Shown: in pieces, positions 35,277 through 44,979 of the stretch | Numbering within the stretch: position 1 is the first letter of the stretch | Layout: the number at the start of each line of letters is the position of its first letter | Assembly (NCBI RefSeq): GCF_947501385.1 | Contig: NZ_CANMVP010000018.1 | Span: 1 to 64,000, forward strand | DNA length: 64,000 bases | Direction: 5' to 3' | Source: an uncultured Polaribacter sp. | GTDB lineage: Bacteria; Bacteroidota; Bacteroidia; Flavobacteriales; Flavobacteriaceae | Notes under the pieces: model-generated | What the model was told of the DNA's origin: nothing | What the model saw: only the letters and a program-made list of their open reading frames with translations | The model's database searches: none | Program-made: the position numbers and the translations under genes

Positions 35277-35436
35277 TTATAATAGATTATGAGACCGCTT
35301 TCGCTTTTAGAAACAAGAACCAAGACTAAAGAACTAGATCTTTTTTGTCTATTTTCTAGCTTCTAATTTCTTGTCTCTTTTCTTAATTTTCTTCCTTAAT
35401 ATAGATTCTGAAATACATTCAGAATGACACTGCGTG
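35277..35436. repeat. Palindrome-bearing spacer before metZ
   Basis: Contains TTCTGAAatacaTTCAGAA followed by GACACtgcGTGTC (35406-35439 area), a REP-like pair that abuts the stop codon of the upstream fusion gene. No gene seen. Confidence 0.55.
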
Positions 35437-38400
35437 TCAATTATTATGTTTTGCCAATCTTAAAATATCTCCAAAAACACCTCTTGCGGTTACCTTAGAA
35501 CCTGCTCCTGCTCCTTGAATAACAATCGGTTGCTCACCATACGACTCTGTATAAATTTCAAAAATAGCATCGGAGCCTTTTAAAGAACCCAAAGGCGAAT
35601 TTTTAGAAACAGATACTAACTTTACGGCTAAATTTCCTTTTTCTTGCGATAAATCTCCGCCCAATTCTCCAATATACCGCAAAACGTGGTTTTCTTTTTG
35701 GTTCTGCTTTAATTGCTGATATTCAGCGTTCATCAATGCTAAATTCGATAAGAAATCTTTAACAGTTCCTTCTCTTAATTTTTCAGGAATTAAATTTTGA
35801 ATATTTACATCTACAAACTCGTTTTCTAAATCTAATTCTCTAGCTAAAATTAGTAATTTTCTAGCAACATCATTTCCGCCCAAATCTTCTCTTGGATCTG
35901 GTTCTGTAAAACCTGCATCAATTGCATTTTGTAATACTTTTGAAAAGGGCACTTCTTCCGCAGAAAAGGTATTGAATAAATAGCTTAAACTTCCTGAAAA
36001 AACACCTCTAATCTTCGTGATGTTTTCTCCAGATTCATGCAATAATCTAATGGTATCTATTAAAGGCAAACCTGCACCCACATTGGTTTCATATAAATAT
36101 TGTTTTTTATATGCTTTTAATTTTCTTCTTAATTGTTTATAGAAATTAAAAGACAAGGTGTTTGCTATTTTATTACTAGAAACCAAATCGAAACCCGCTT
36201 CAATTAAAGGAATGTAATTCTCCACAAAAGAGACGCTTGCGGTATTGTCTACAGCAATTAAATTTTCTAAGTGGTGCTTTTTCGCAAACGCTATAATAGC
36301 TAATATTGATGTATTTTCTTGTGTACTAATTTCCAAATCTTGTGCCCAATTTTTAGAAACTCCGTTTTTAGCTAGTAAAACTTTTTTAGAGTTTGCCACG
36401 GCAAAAATATGCAATTGAATTTTTCTTCTTTCTAATACAGATGCAGCATTCTCTAAAATTTGATTGATCAAAGTACCTCCCACCAAACCTTTCCCAAAAA
36501 CAACAATATTTACTTTTTTAGCCACCCCAAAAACCTGACCGTGAATTACGTTTACCGCTTTATAAAGGTCTTGCTTTTTAACTACTAAACTTACATTTTT
36601 TCCTGAAATTGTATTGTTAAATAAAAGTGGTACAATTTGATTTTTAATCAGCGCATTATACGGATGGTGAAATGCACTTAGATCTTGACCAATAATAGAA
36701 ATGACAGCCACATGATCTACAATAGAAATCTGATGCACGTCTTGGGAATAAAAATCACTTTCAAACTCCTTTTCTAATGCTAAAACAGCTTTTTGTGCCT
36801 TTTTTGAATCGATTATTAAACCAATACCCCTTTCTGAAGAACCTTGAGAAATGATACTTACACTGATATTTTGATCACTTAAAGCTTTAAAAATCCGTGC
36901 ATCTACACCCACTTTACCCAACAAACCTCTGCCTTCGAAATTTACCAGAGAAACATTATCAATCGTAGAAATAGATTTGATTCCTTTTTCTGAAGATTCA
37001 GATGTGATTAACGTTCCTTTATCTTCTTTTTGGAATGTATTTAAAATTCGTAAATTGATATTCTTTTCTAATAACGGAATAATGGTTTTTGCATGTAAAA
37101 TGGTGGCGCCAAAATTGGCCAGTTCGTTTGCCTCAGAGAAAGACAATTTTTCGATTTTTTTTGCATCTGCAACCAAATCAGGATTTGCCGTAAAAATTCC
37201 ACTAACATGTGTATAATTTTGCAACTCTTCTGCATCTAAATAATTGGCTAATAAAGCGGCTGTATAATTACTTCCGTTTCTTCCTAAAGTAGTGGTTTCT
37301 CCTTTTTTATTGGAAGCAATAAAACCACTTACAATATTTATTTTATTAGAATTTTCCTTAAAATAGGATATGACATTTTCTGAAGAAATTGTAGAGATTG
37401 GCTGTGCATTTCCAAAGTTGTCATCTGTAATAATCAATTTTCTTGCATCTGTTGACTTTGCAGGAATTTCTTCTTTTTGTAATACACTTGCCAACAGTTT
37501 TACAGATACTAATTCACCTTGTGCTAAAACTTCATCTTTGATTTTATCGCTATAATCTCCTAACAAAGAAACGCCCTCAAAAATAGTTTCTAATTTTAAA
37601 AATTCTTCCGATAAATCAACCGTTTGATTCGGTGCTAATTGATATTCCTTAAACTTTTTGAATTTCGTTTGATATTCTTTTTTTTGAGCTGCTTTTTGTA
37701 AAATTGCTTCTAAATCGTCCGTTGTATTTCCTCGTGCAGAAGCCACCACAGTAATTCTTTCTCCATTTTTATAGGTATTGCAAATAATTTCAACCGCATT
37801 CTCAATTCCTTTTCCGTTGGCCAAAGATTTTCCGCCAAATTTTATTACTTTCATTTTCTTTGCTCTGTATGCTTTGTTGAAAATAGGTGCTATAATTTTT
37901 TCAAGCTGGTCATATTCCATTAAAAAGGCATCGTGACCATGCACCGAATTTATTTCATTATAAGTCACATTTTCTTTTGTTAAAGCCAACTTCTTATGCG
38001 TTTCTCTATTTTCTTCCGCAGTAAAAAATAAATCAGAATCCACACCAATAATGTGAATATTTGCCTGAATCTTGTCTAAAATTTCTATACTTTTCTCACC
38101 ATTTTTAGTAACATCAATACTTTTTAGCAATTGATTCATCAATTTATACGAAGATAATTGATAGCGTTCTTGTAACTTTTCTCCATGGTGTAACAACCAA
38201 CTTTCTACATTAAAAATATCTGAGTTTTCGTTTTTAGAACGTTGAAAACGCGCTTTAAAAGAGGCGGGTGTTCTGTAGCACAACATGGCATGCATTCTTG
38301 CATCATGCACAGGATTGCTAGAATTTACCAAAAATTGTTCTTGAATTTGACAATTGGCAATCAACCAGTCTGTAGACTTCCAATCGGTAGCAATGGGTAA

Positions 38401-38838
38401 AAAATGTTGGGTAATTTTGGTGTTTAAAACTACCATTTCCCACGCAATTCCGCCACCCAAAGAACCTCCAATCAAAGCAAATAATTGATCAATTTTTAAC
38501 TGATCTAATCCTTCTAGAAAAATTCTAGCAATGTCTCTCGCAATAAAATCTTTATAATTTTCGATTAAAAAACCATCAAAACCGTTTCCTGGAATGTTAA
38601 AAGACAAAATGGTGTAGGTATTGGTATCAATCGCTTTTTCAACTCCAACAATATCTTGCCACCAACCATTTTCCCCAGCAACATCACTATTTCCTGTAAG
38701 TGCGTGATTCACCAAAACAACAGGTGCCGTTCCTAAATCTTGACCAAAAACTTGATAGCTTAAATTCAATTCAGGAATATTTGCACCCAATTCTGTGGTG
38801 AAATCATAGATTTTGATATGTTGTAGGTTGTTTTTCAT
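35437..38838 (-). CDS. Trifunctional fusion: MetX-like homoserine O-acyltransferase, aspartokinase, homoserine dehydrogenase
   Basis: The 1,133-residue protein joins three enzymes of one pathway. Residues 1-328 are an alpha/beta-hydrolase acyltransferase of the MetX type (NHALTGNSD, nucleophile Ser126 in GGSLGGG, His in VHGHDAFL). Residues 329-770 are aspartokinase (MKVIKFGGKS at a former start, then two ACT domains). Residues 772-1133 are homoserine dehydrogenase (VNIVVFGKGLVGGT, GGNDVARK). AK-HSD fusions (ThrA) are common; the extra MetX domain in front is rarer and channels aspartate directly to acyl-homoserine. The start of the AK part at an internal Met supports fusion by loss of a stop. 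It lies between the metY and metZ genes. Confidence 0.92.
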   Translation of the reverse strand: MKNNLQHIKIYDFTTELGANIPELNLSYQVFGQDLGTAPVVLVNHALTGNSDVAGENGWWQDIVGVEKAIDTNTYTILSFNIPGNGFDGFLIENYKDFIARDIARIFLEGLDQLKIDQLFALIGGSLGGGIAWEMVVLNTKITQHFLPIATDWKSTDWLIANCQIQEQFLVNSSNPVHDARMHAMLCYRTPASFKARFQRSKNENSDIFNVESWLLHHGEKLQERYQLSSYKLMNQLLKSIDVTKNGEKSIEILDKIQANIHIIGVDSDLFFTAEENRETHKKLALTKENVTYNEINSVHGHDAFLMEYDQLEKIIAPIFNKAYRAKKMKVIKFGGKSLANGKGIENAVEIICNTYKNGERITVVASARGNTTDDLEAILQKAAQKKEYQTKFKKFKEYQLAPNQTVDLSEEFLKLETIFEGVSLLGDYSDKIKDEVLAQGELVSVKLLASVLQKEEIPAKSTDARKLIITDDNFGNAQPISTISSENVISYFKENSNKINIVSGFIASNKKGETTTLGRNGSNYTAALLANYLDAEELQNYTHVSGIFTANPDLVADAKKIEKLSFSEANELANFGATILHAKTIIPLLEKNINLRILNTFQKEDKGTLITSESSEKGIKSISTIDNVSLVNFEGRGLLGKVGVDARIFKALSDQNISVSIISQGSSERGIGLIIDSKKAQKAVLALEKEFESDFYSQDVHQISIVDHVAVISIIGQDLSAFHHPYNALIKNQIVPLLFNNTISGKNVSLVVKKQDLYKAVNVIHGQVFGVAKKVNIVVFGKGLVGGTLINQILENAASVLERRKIQLHIFAVANSKKVLLAKNGVSKNWAQDLEISTQENTSILAIIAFAKKHHLENLIAVDNTASVSFVENYIPLIEAGFDLVSSNKIANTLSFNFYKQLRRKLKAYKKQYLYETNVGAGLPLIDTIRLLHESGENITKIRGVFSGSLSYLFNTFSAEEVPFSKVLQNAIDAGFTEPDPREDLGGNDVARKLLILARELDLENEFVDVNIQNLIPEKLREGTVKDFLSNLALMNAEYQQLKQNQKENHVLRYIGELGGDLSQEKGNLAVKLVSVSKNSPLGSLKGSDAIFEIYTESYGEQPIVIQGAGAGSKVTARGVFGDILRLAKHNN

Positions 38839-38848
38839 TTTTTTATTT

Positions 38849-38897
38849 CAACGGACTGAAGTCCGTTGCTATTCAGCAAGGGGTTTAAAACCCTTGC
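38849..38897. repeat. Double palindrome before the fusion gene
   Basis: CAACGGACtgaaGTCCGTTG (38849-38868) and CAAGGG...CCCTTG (38877-38896) form two hairpins in the 63-base gap between metY and the fusion gene. It is a further REP-like family; the location also allows an operon-internal processing or attenuation role. Confidence 0.75.
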
Positions 38898-38901
38898 CAT
38901 G

Positions 38902-40176
38902 TTAAATTCCTGAAAAAGCGGCTTTTAAATCTGCTTTTAAATCCTCTAAATCTTCAATACCCACAGACAATCTAATTAAATCTTGACTTACTCCTGCTCC
39001 TGCTTGAGCATCTTCATCTAATTGTTGATGTGTTGTACTTGCTGGATGAATTATTAAAGATTTTGTATCTCCAATATTTGCCAATAAAGAGAATATTTTT
39101 GTTTTATCTGCAATTGCTTTTGCTGCTTCAAAACCTTTTTTAGGACCGAAAGTTACAATGCCACTTTGCCCTTTTGGCAAGTATTTATCTGCTAAAGTTT
39201 TGTATTTGTTACTTTCTAAACCAGGGTAATTTACCCAAGCAACTTCCTCTTGCTTTTCTAACCATTTTGCCAATGCCAATGCATTTTCAGAATGTTTTTG
39301 AATTCTTACGGGCAATGTTTCTAAACCTTGAATGATATTAAAAGCATTTGTAGGACTTAATGCGCCACCAAAATCACGCAATCCTTCTAAAATTAATTTA
39401 AAAGTGTAGGATGCAGCACCTAAAGCTTCATGATATTTTAACCCGTGATACCCTGCAGAAGGTTCTGTAAATTCTGGAAATTTTCCATTTGCCCAATTGA
39501 AAGTTCCAGCATCAACAATGGCACCTCCTAAAGAAGTTCCTTGTCCGCCAATATATTTTGTCAATGAATGAATTACAATGTTTGCACCGTATTTAATTGG
39601 ATTTAACAATGCTGGTGTTGCGACGGTATTATCTACAATAAAAGGTACTTCTGCCTGCTTAGCATGTGTAGAAATTGCTTCTAAATCTAATACATCTAAT
39701 TTCGGATTCCCTAAAGACTCTACAAAAAAGGCTCTTGTATTTTCTTGAACAGCTTCTCCAAAATTGTCAGGTTCAGATGCATCTACAAATGTTGTTGTAA
39801 TTCCGAATCTTGGTAAGGTTACGCTTAATAAATTGTAGGTCCCTCCGTACAAACTACTAGACGCTACAATGTGGTCTCCAGCCTTTAAAAGCGTTAACAG
39901 CCCTGTGGCAATTGCTGCCGTTCCTGAAGCAAAAACTACCGCTCCAATACCGCCTTCTACAGCCGCCAAACGATCTTGTAAAATTTGATTGGTTGGATTG
40001 TTTAAACGTGTGTAAATAAACCCTAATTCTTTTAGAGAAAAGAGGTTTGCTGCATGTTCTGAGTTTTTAAAAACATACGATGTTGTTTGGTAAATTGGTA
40101 CGGCTCTTGTGCCTCCGTTTTGTGAAACATCGTGTCCTGCGTGCAACGCGTTGGTTGCTAATTGGTGTGTACTCAT
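38902..40176 (-). CDS. metY: O-acetylhomoserine sulfhydrylase
   Basis: The 424-residue PLP enzyme makes homocysteine directly from O-acetylhomoserine and sulfide. Marks: LHAGHDVSQNGGTRAVPIYQTTSY, YTRLNNPTNQILQDRLA, cofactor Lys in VIHSLTKYIGGQGTSLGG, and ANIGDTKSLIIHPASTTHQQ. The length and the internal insertion around residues 220-245 are typical of MetY and distinguish it from MetZ. A SAM-I riboswitch with a promoter lies upstream, so transcription falls when SAM is abundant. It leads the metY-fusion-metZ unit. Confidence 0.95.
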   Translation of the reverse strand: MSTHQLATNALHAGHDVSQNGGTRAVPIYQTTSYVFKNSEHAANLFSLKELGFIYTRLNNPTNQILQDRLAAVEGGIGAVVFASGTAAIATGLLTLLKAGDHIVASSSLYGGTYNLLSVTLPRFGITTTFVDASEPDNFGEAVQENTRAFFVESLGNPKLDVLDLEAISTHAKQAEVPFIVDNTVATPALLNPIKYGANIVIHSLTKYIGGQGTSLGGAIVDAGTFNWANGKFPEFTEPSAGYHGLKYHEALGAASYTFKLILEGLRDFGGALSPTNAFNIIQGLETLPVRIQKHSENALALAKWLEKQEEVAWVNYPGLESNKYKTLADKYLPKGQSGIVTFGPKKGFEAAKAIADKTKIFSLLANIGDTKSLIIHPASTTHQQLDEDAQAGAGVSQDLIRLSVGIEDLEDLKADLKAAFSGI

Positions 40177-40388
40177 TTTTCTATTTTTTTTGAGTTAATA
40201 TAGATTCCTGTTTTCACAGGATTGACATTTTTAAATGAAACACAATAGTGCATATTGCGAATCTTTTTGCGATTAAGTCAAATGCATCAATTTTTATTGA
40301 TGTACTTACTAGAAAAATGTTATGAAGAAAAATAGACGTTTCCAGAAAAGGAAATTTCTTTTTGGTTATCTATCCTTTCTCATTTGAG

Positions 40389-40408
40389 ATGCTGAAACTG
40401 GTTCAGCA
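40389..40408. repeat. TGCTGAA/TTCAGCA palindrome
   Basis: ATGCTGAAactgGTTCAGCA just beyond the 3' end of the SAM-I aptamer, same type as the copy at 31314-31333. It may act as part of the riboswitch expression platform. Confidence 0.6.
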
Positions 40409-40410
40409 CA

Positions 40411-40491
40411 GGGTAGAATTTAGCACCTTCTTTATTTCTAAAGGGTTGCTAAGGCTTCACAGGGTCTAATCCCTCCACCTTTCTTGATAAC
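40411..40491 (-). promoter_or_regulatory. SAM-I (S-box) riboswitch before metY
   Basis: On the minus strand: GTTATCAAGAAAGGTGGAGGG, GACCCTGTGAAGCCTTAGCAACCC and GAAGGTGCTAAATTCTACCC. This is a compact, almost consensus SAM-I aptamer. A CAAATATT (-7 on the minus strand, 40522-40529) with TTTG further up is the likely promoter. The TTTCC/GGAAA stem with a T run at 40336-40367 may be the terminator. Confidence 0.92.
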
Positions 40492-40717
40492 ATTTCAATA
40501 AGTTATTGAACTTTGTGAGTGCAAATATTGCAATAGAAAAACTTAGTATCCAAATAAAACAGCATTTATTTTCTATTTAATATAGATTTCGCATTTTAAT
40601 CAACGTTGTTTTCATCATTCTTTAAAAACTGTAGTTTTTATGTCTTAAAATTGATTTATTGATGATGCCATCACAAATAATTATGGTAAAAAAAGGAAGT
40701 CTTTTAATTTTATAGTG

Positions 40718-40725
40718 TACTTTTG
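40718..40725 (+). promoter_or_regulatory. Promoter -7 box of metK
   Basis: TACTTTTG matches TAnnTTTG exactly. Transcription from about 40731 would begin directly at the first arm of the SAM-II-like aptamer, which supports both calls. Confidence 0.65.
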
Positions 40726-40736
40726 CACTCTAATTT

Positions 40737-40872
40737 AGAGGAAAAATTTGAACTGATTGCAACCTCTCGCGCCGAACTAGTTTCTGTGCCTAACTTGAAA
40801 AATTTCTATTTCGAAATGATAAAACAAGTTTAGAATAAAATGCTAAAGCAGTAAGTATCTACTTCTTTTAGC
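40737..40872 (+). promoter_or_regulatory. SAM-II-like riboswitch in the metK leader
   Basis: AGAGG (40737-40741) pairs with CCTCT (40763-40767) and encloses AAAAATTTGAACTGATTGCAA, which resembles the SAM-II loop (UUUAACCGUAUUGCAA in the known example). GCTAAAGCAGT at 40842-40852 can close the pseudoknot: ACTG with CAGT and GC with GC. A stem AACTTG/CAAGTT (40792-40831 area) is inserted between the halves. GCTAAA can instead pair with TTTAGC at 40867-40872, giving a switch. The rest of the leader to 40986 holds only short AT-rich hairpins. Confidence 0.65.
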
Positions 40873-40986
40873 GACTACGCAATCAATTTTTATTTTTTAT
40901 CCATGTCCTTTTAAGAGGATTAAATTTTTAACGAAACCTCATTTTTTAGATCGAGGAATCATTTTTTAATATATAAAGAAGAATTT

Positions 40987-42243
40987 ATGTCATATTTATT
41001 TACTTCAGAAAGTGTCTCTGAAGGCCATCCAGACAAGGTTGCAGATCAAATTTCTGATGCTTTAATTGATAATTTTTTAGCCTTTGACAAAAGCAGTAAA
41101 GTTGCTTGTGAAACCTTGGTTACCACAGGCCAAGTATTTTTAGCGGGTGAAGTAAAATCGAATACATATTTAGACGTTCAAAAAATTGCTAGAGATGTCA
41201 TTAACAAAATTGGTTATACCAAAGGAGCATATATGTTCGATGGAAATTCTTGTGGCGTTCTGTCTGCAATCCATGAACAATCTCCTGATATAAATCAAGG
41301 TGTTGACAGAGCAAACCCTGAAGACCAAGGTGCTGGAGATCAAGGAATGATGTTTGGTTATGCTACTGATGAAACAGAAAACTACATGCCTTTGGCATTA
41401 GAATTATCTCATCGATTATTAATTGAATTGGCTCTTTTAAGAAGAGAAAATAGTGCTATTGATTATTTAAGACCCGATGCAAAATCTCAAGTGACCATAG
41501 AGTATTCTGATGATAATGTACCACAAAGAATAGATGCTATTGTAATTTCTACACAACATGATGATTTTGATACTTCTGAAAACGTAATGTTGACGAAAAT
41601 TAAAAAAGACATCGTTGAAATTTTAATCCCTAGAGTGGTTGCAAAATTGCCAACTCATATACAGAAATTATTTACAGATGATATTACCTATCACATCAAT
41701 CCCACAGGAATTTTTGTTATTGGTGGACCTCATGGAGATACCGGTTTAACAGGAAGAAAAATTATTGTAGATACCTATGGTGGAAAAGGTGCTCATGGTG
41801 GTGGTGCTTTTTCTGGAAAAGATCCTTCTAAAGTAGATAGATCTGGCGCGTACGCAACAAGACATATTGCTAAAAACTTAGTTGCTGCAGGCGTTTGTAA
41901 AGAAGTTCTAGTACAAGTTTCTTACGCTATTGGTGTTGCAAAACCAACAAGTATCAACGTAGAAACCTACGGAACCGCAACTGTAGATTTGAAAGACGGA
42001 GAAATCAGCAAAATAGTAGAATCTATCTTTGATATGCGTCCGTATTTTATAGAAAAACGTTTAAAATTAAGAACACCCATATATTCAGAAACTGCTGCTT
42101 ATGGTCATATGGGAAGAACTCCTGAGATGAAGACAGTTACTTTTACAAACCCAATGGGAGAAACGGTTTCTGAAGAAGTAGAAACCTTTACTTGGGAAAA
42201 GTTAGATTATGTGGATACTATAAAAGAAGCTTTTCGCATATAA
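40987..42243 (+). CDS. metK: S-adenosylmethionine synthetase
   Basis: The 418-residue enzyme makes SAM from methionine and ATP. Marks: [22 protein letters not shown] at the start, [33 protein letters not shown] and the glycine-rich [22 protein letters not shown] loop. The length is slightly above E. coli MetK (384), as usual in Bacteroidetes. It is divergent from metY and alone in its unit, with a SAM-II-like leader and a strong terminator at 42268-42300. Feedback by its own product would be consistent. Confidence 0.97.
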   Translation: MSYLFTSESVSEGHPDKVADQISDALIDNFLAFDKSSKVACETLVTTGQVFLAGEVKSNTYLDVQKIARDVINKIGYTKGAYMFDGNSCGVLSAIHEQSPDINQGVDRANPEDQGAGDQGMMFGYATDETENYMPLALELSHRLLIELALLRRENSAIDYLRPDAKSQVTIEYSDDNVPQRIDAIVISTQHDDFDTSENVMLTKIKKDIVEILIPRVVAKLPTHIQKLFTDDITYHINPTGIFVIGGPHGDTGLTGRKIIVDTYGGKGAHGGGAFSGKDPSKVDRSGAYATRHIAKNLVAAGVCKEVLVQVSYAIGVAKPTSINVETYGTATVDLKDGEISKIVESIFDMRPYFIEKRLKLRTPIYSETAAYGHMGRTPEMKTVTFTNPMGETVSEEVETFTWEKLDYVDTIKEAFRI

Positions 42244-42267
42244 AGAATCACAACAAATTGATATTTT

Positions 42268-42300
42268 AAGCCTTTAGAAATTAATCTAAAGGCTTTTTTA
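42268..42300 (+). terminator. Terminator of metK
   Basis: An 11-bp perfect stem (42268-42278 with 42285-42295), AATTAA loop, then TTTT. A textbook Rho-independent terminator 25 bases after the stop codon. Confidence 0.95.
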
Positions 42301-42405
42301 GGTTTAAAATTTAACAGAATCTAGTTGATGCCTTAACAAATATTTAAGAGGCAATAAATAAGGGTTTGCTTAACTTCGGTGATTAAAATTTTAATCAAAT
42401 TTATT

Positions 42406-44895
42406 ATGACGAAAAAAATACTCACTAGACTACTGCTAGTTGCTTTTGTTTTTGGATTTTCCGCTGAAACAGATGCTCAATTTTGGAAGAAAAAGAAAAA
42501 AGAAACTGCCAAGGTAGCGCCAAAGCCAAAACCTAAAAAAGGAGGAATTCAGCCTTATGGTAAAGTCGTCACGAAAGAACATACAACAGATGAAGGTTTG
42601 TTTAAAGTTCATAGAAAAGAAGATACTTATTTATTCGAAATACCAGATTCTCTTTTAAGAAGAGAAATGTTAATGGTTACTAGAATCGCTAAAACTGCTA
42701 GCGGAATTGGTTTCGGTGGTGGAAAAGCAAACACGCAAGTGTTGCGTTGGGAGAAAAAAAACAAACAAATTCTATTAAGAATTGTTTCTCATAATGTGGT
42801 TGCTGATACACTTTTACCTGTGCATGAAGCCGTAATGAATTCGAATTTAGAACCCATCTTATTTTCTTTTCCTATAAAAGCATTTAGCAAAGATTCTACT
42901 GCCACTGTAATTGATGCCACTGAGTTATTTTCTACAGATGTAAAACCTTTAGGATTTCCTGATTTTTATAGAAAAAGATACCAAGCTACAAGGATGGACA
43001 AAAGTCGCTCTTATATAGATAGAGTAAGTAGCTATCCTAGAAATATAGAAATAAGACATGTAAAAACCTATTTTGCGAATAAAGCTCCGTCTAATAGTGC
43101 TGTTGGCTCTATTACTTTAGAAATGAGTAATTCGATGGTTTTATTACCTAAAGTACCTATGAAACGTCGTTATTTTGATGAGCGTGTGGGTTGGTTTGCA
43201 AGAGGACAAACAGATTATGGTTTGGGAGATCAAAAAAGTAAAACGGTAACTTATTTAGATCGCTGGAGACTAGAAGTTAAAGAGGAAGATGTAGCAAAAT
43301 TTAAAAGAGGCGAATTGGTAGAGCCAAAAAAGCAAATTGTCTATTATGTAGACAGAGCAACGCCAAAAGAATGGGTTCCTTATATCAAACAAGGAATTAA
43401 TGATTGGCAAGTGGCTTTTGAAGCAGCTGGTTTTAAAAATGCCATTATTGCAAAAGATCCTCCATCAAAAGAAGAAGATCCAGATTGGTCTCCAGAAGAT
43501 GTTCGGTATTCTGTAGTACGTTATTTGGCATCTCCAATTCCAAATGCCAACGGACCTCATGTAAGTGATCCCAGATCTGGAGAAATTTTAGAATCTGATA
43601 TTAACTGGTATCATAACGTAATGTCTTTGTTACACAACTGGTATTTTATTCAAACTGCAGCCATCAATCCAGATGCTCGTGGAAAGAATTTTAAAACAGA
43701 AACCATGGGAGAACTCATTAAGTTTGTCTCTTCTCATGAAGTTGGTCATACCTTAGGTTTACCACATAATATGGGAAGTTCTGTTGCTTTTCCAGTAGAT
43801 TCTTTACGTTCTGCAACTTTTACTAAGAAGTTTGGAACCGCACCTTCCATTATGGATTATGCGCGTTTTAATTATGTGGCGCAACCAGAAGATGCAGGCG
43901 TTGCGCTAATGCCAAATATTGGTGTTTATGACAAGTATGCAATTTCTTGGGGATATAGACCTATTTTAGATACAGATGCAAAAGCTGAAAAACCAATTTT
44001 AGATGCTTGGATTTTAAAACATGCTGGAGACCCAATGTATCGATTCGGACATCAACAAGCTGGTGGTGTTGTAGACCCAAGTTCTCAAACAGAAGATTTA
44101 GGAGATGACGCCATGAAAGCTTCTATGTACGGAATTAAAAATTTAAAAAGAATTTTACCGAGATTAGAAGAATGGACTTCTGAAAAAGGTGAAAATTATG
44201 ATGAGTTATCTACCATGTACGGACAATTATTAAGTCAGTTTAATAGATATATGGGGCATGTATCTGCAAATATTGGTGGGGTTTATGAATACTATAAAAC
44301 ATCAGACCAAAAGGGTGCTGTTTACTCTTATGTAACTAAAGAAAAGCAAGAAGAAGCTTTACAGTTTGTTATTGATGAATTGTTTAAAACTCCTGAATGG
44401 ATGTTAGATGAAAACATTTTTAGCAAAACTGAATTTTCTGGCTCAGTAGAAAGAGTTAGAGGTTTACAAGCAAGAACATTAAACACTATTTTAGATGCTG
44501 GTAGAATGGCTAGAATGATTGAAAACGAAACTTTAAACGGATCTTCTAAAGCCTATACTTTAATAGACATGATGAGCGATTTACGCAAAGGTGTTTGGAG
44601 TGAAATTTATTCAGGTCGTTCTATAGATACCTATAGAAGAAACTTGCAAAGAGCCCATTTAGAAAGATTAAATTACTTATTAAATGAAGCAAAAGACCAA
44701 AGAGGGTTTAATGACGGCTATTTAAAAAGAAGTGGAATCAATATCAACCAATCTGATGTAAAGTCTGTTGTTAGAGGAGAGCTAAAGCGTCTACAAAGAG
44801 ATGCAAGAGCTGCTTCGAATAGAGGCGACACACTTACACGCTATCATTTACAAGATGTTGTTGATAGAATTGACATGATTTTAGACCCTCAATAA
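42406..44895 (+). CDS. Zinc-dependent metalloprotease (DUF5117/DUF5118 type), secreted
   Basis: I start at ATG 42406, giving a signal peptide MTKKILTRLLLVAFVFGFSA and cleavage near ETDAQ; the frame open from 42379 has no advantage. The 829-residue protein is a large Bacteroidetes zinc protease: a lysine-rich region, an N-terminal DUF5118/5117 part, then the metzincin-like HEVGHTLGLPHNMG (HExxHxxGxxH) around residue 447. SIMDYARFNYVAQPED follows as the Met-turn. It is exported and probably processes envelope or extracellular proteins. It is alone, bounded by terminators at 42268 and 44922. Confidence 0.92.
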   Translation: MTKKILTRLLLVAFVFGFSAETDAQFWKKKKKETAKVAPKPKPKKGGIQPYGKVVTKEHTTDEGLFKVHRKEDTYLFEIPDSLLRREMLMVTRIAKTASGIGFGGGKANTQVLRWEKKNKQILLRIVSHNVVADTLLPVHEAVMNSNLEPILFSFPIKAFSKDSTATVIDATELFSTDVKPLGFPDFYRKRYQATRMDKSRSYIDRVSSYPRNIEIRHVKTYFANKAPSNSAVGSITLEMSNSMVLLPKVPMKRRYFDERVGWFARGQTDYGLGDQKSKTVTYLDRWRLEVKEEDVAKFKRGELVEPKKQIVYYVDRATPKEWVPYIKQGINDWQVAFEAAGFKNAIIAKDPPSKEEDPDWSPEDVRYSVVRYLASPIPNANGPHVSDPRSGEILESDINWYHNVMSLLHNWYFIQTAAINPDARGKNFKTETMGELIKFVSSHEVGHTLGLPHNMGSSVAFPVDSLRSATFTKKFGTAPSIMDYARFNYVAQPEDAGVALMPNIGVYDKYAISWGYRPILDTDAKAEKPILDAWILKHAGDPMYRFGHQQAGGVVDPSSQTEDLGDDAMKASMYGIKNLKRILPRLEEWTSEKGENYDELSTMYGQLLSQFNRYMGHVSANIGGVYEYYKTSDQKGAVYSYVTKEKQEEALQFVIDELFKTPEWMLDENIFSKTEFSGSVERVRGLQARTLNTILDAGRMARMIENETLNGSSKAYTLIDMMSDLRKGVWSEIYSGRSIDTYRRNLQRAHLERLNYLLNEAKDQRGFNDGYLKRSGININQSDVKSVVRGELKRLQRDARAASNRGDTLTRYHLQDVVDRIDMILDPQ

Positions 44896-44921
44896 ATTCT
44901 AAATAGTAGTATCATAATTAT

Positions 44922-44949
44922 AAAACCACGTCTATCTGGCGTGGTTTTT
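44922..44949 (+). terminator. Terminator of the metalloprotease gene
   Basis: AAAACCACG (44922-44930) pairs with CGTGGTTTT (44940-44948), ending in T residues. A GTG inside it (44941) was therefore not used as a start for the next gene. Confidence 0.85.
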
Positions 44950-44979
44950 GATTATCATAGATTTATAAAATTTTGCATC

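Noticed and set aside
40720..40900. Plain intrinsic terminator/leader-peptide attenuator before metK
   Set aside because: No methionine-rich leader frame is seen and the pseudoknot-type pairings fit a SAM-II-like aptamer better.
44941..44979. GTG start for the carboxypeptidase-regulatory-like protein
   Set aside because: The codon lies in the 3' arm of the preceding terminator; a later start gives a normal signal peptide.
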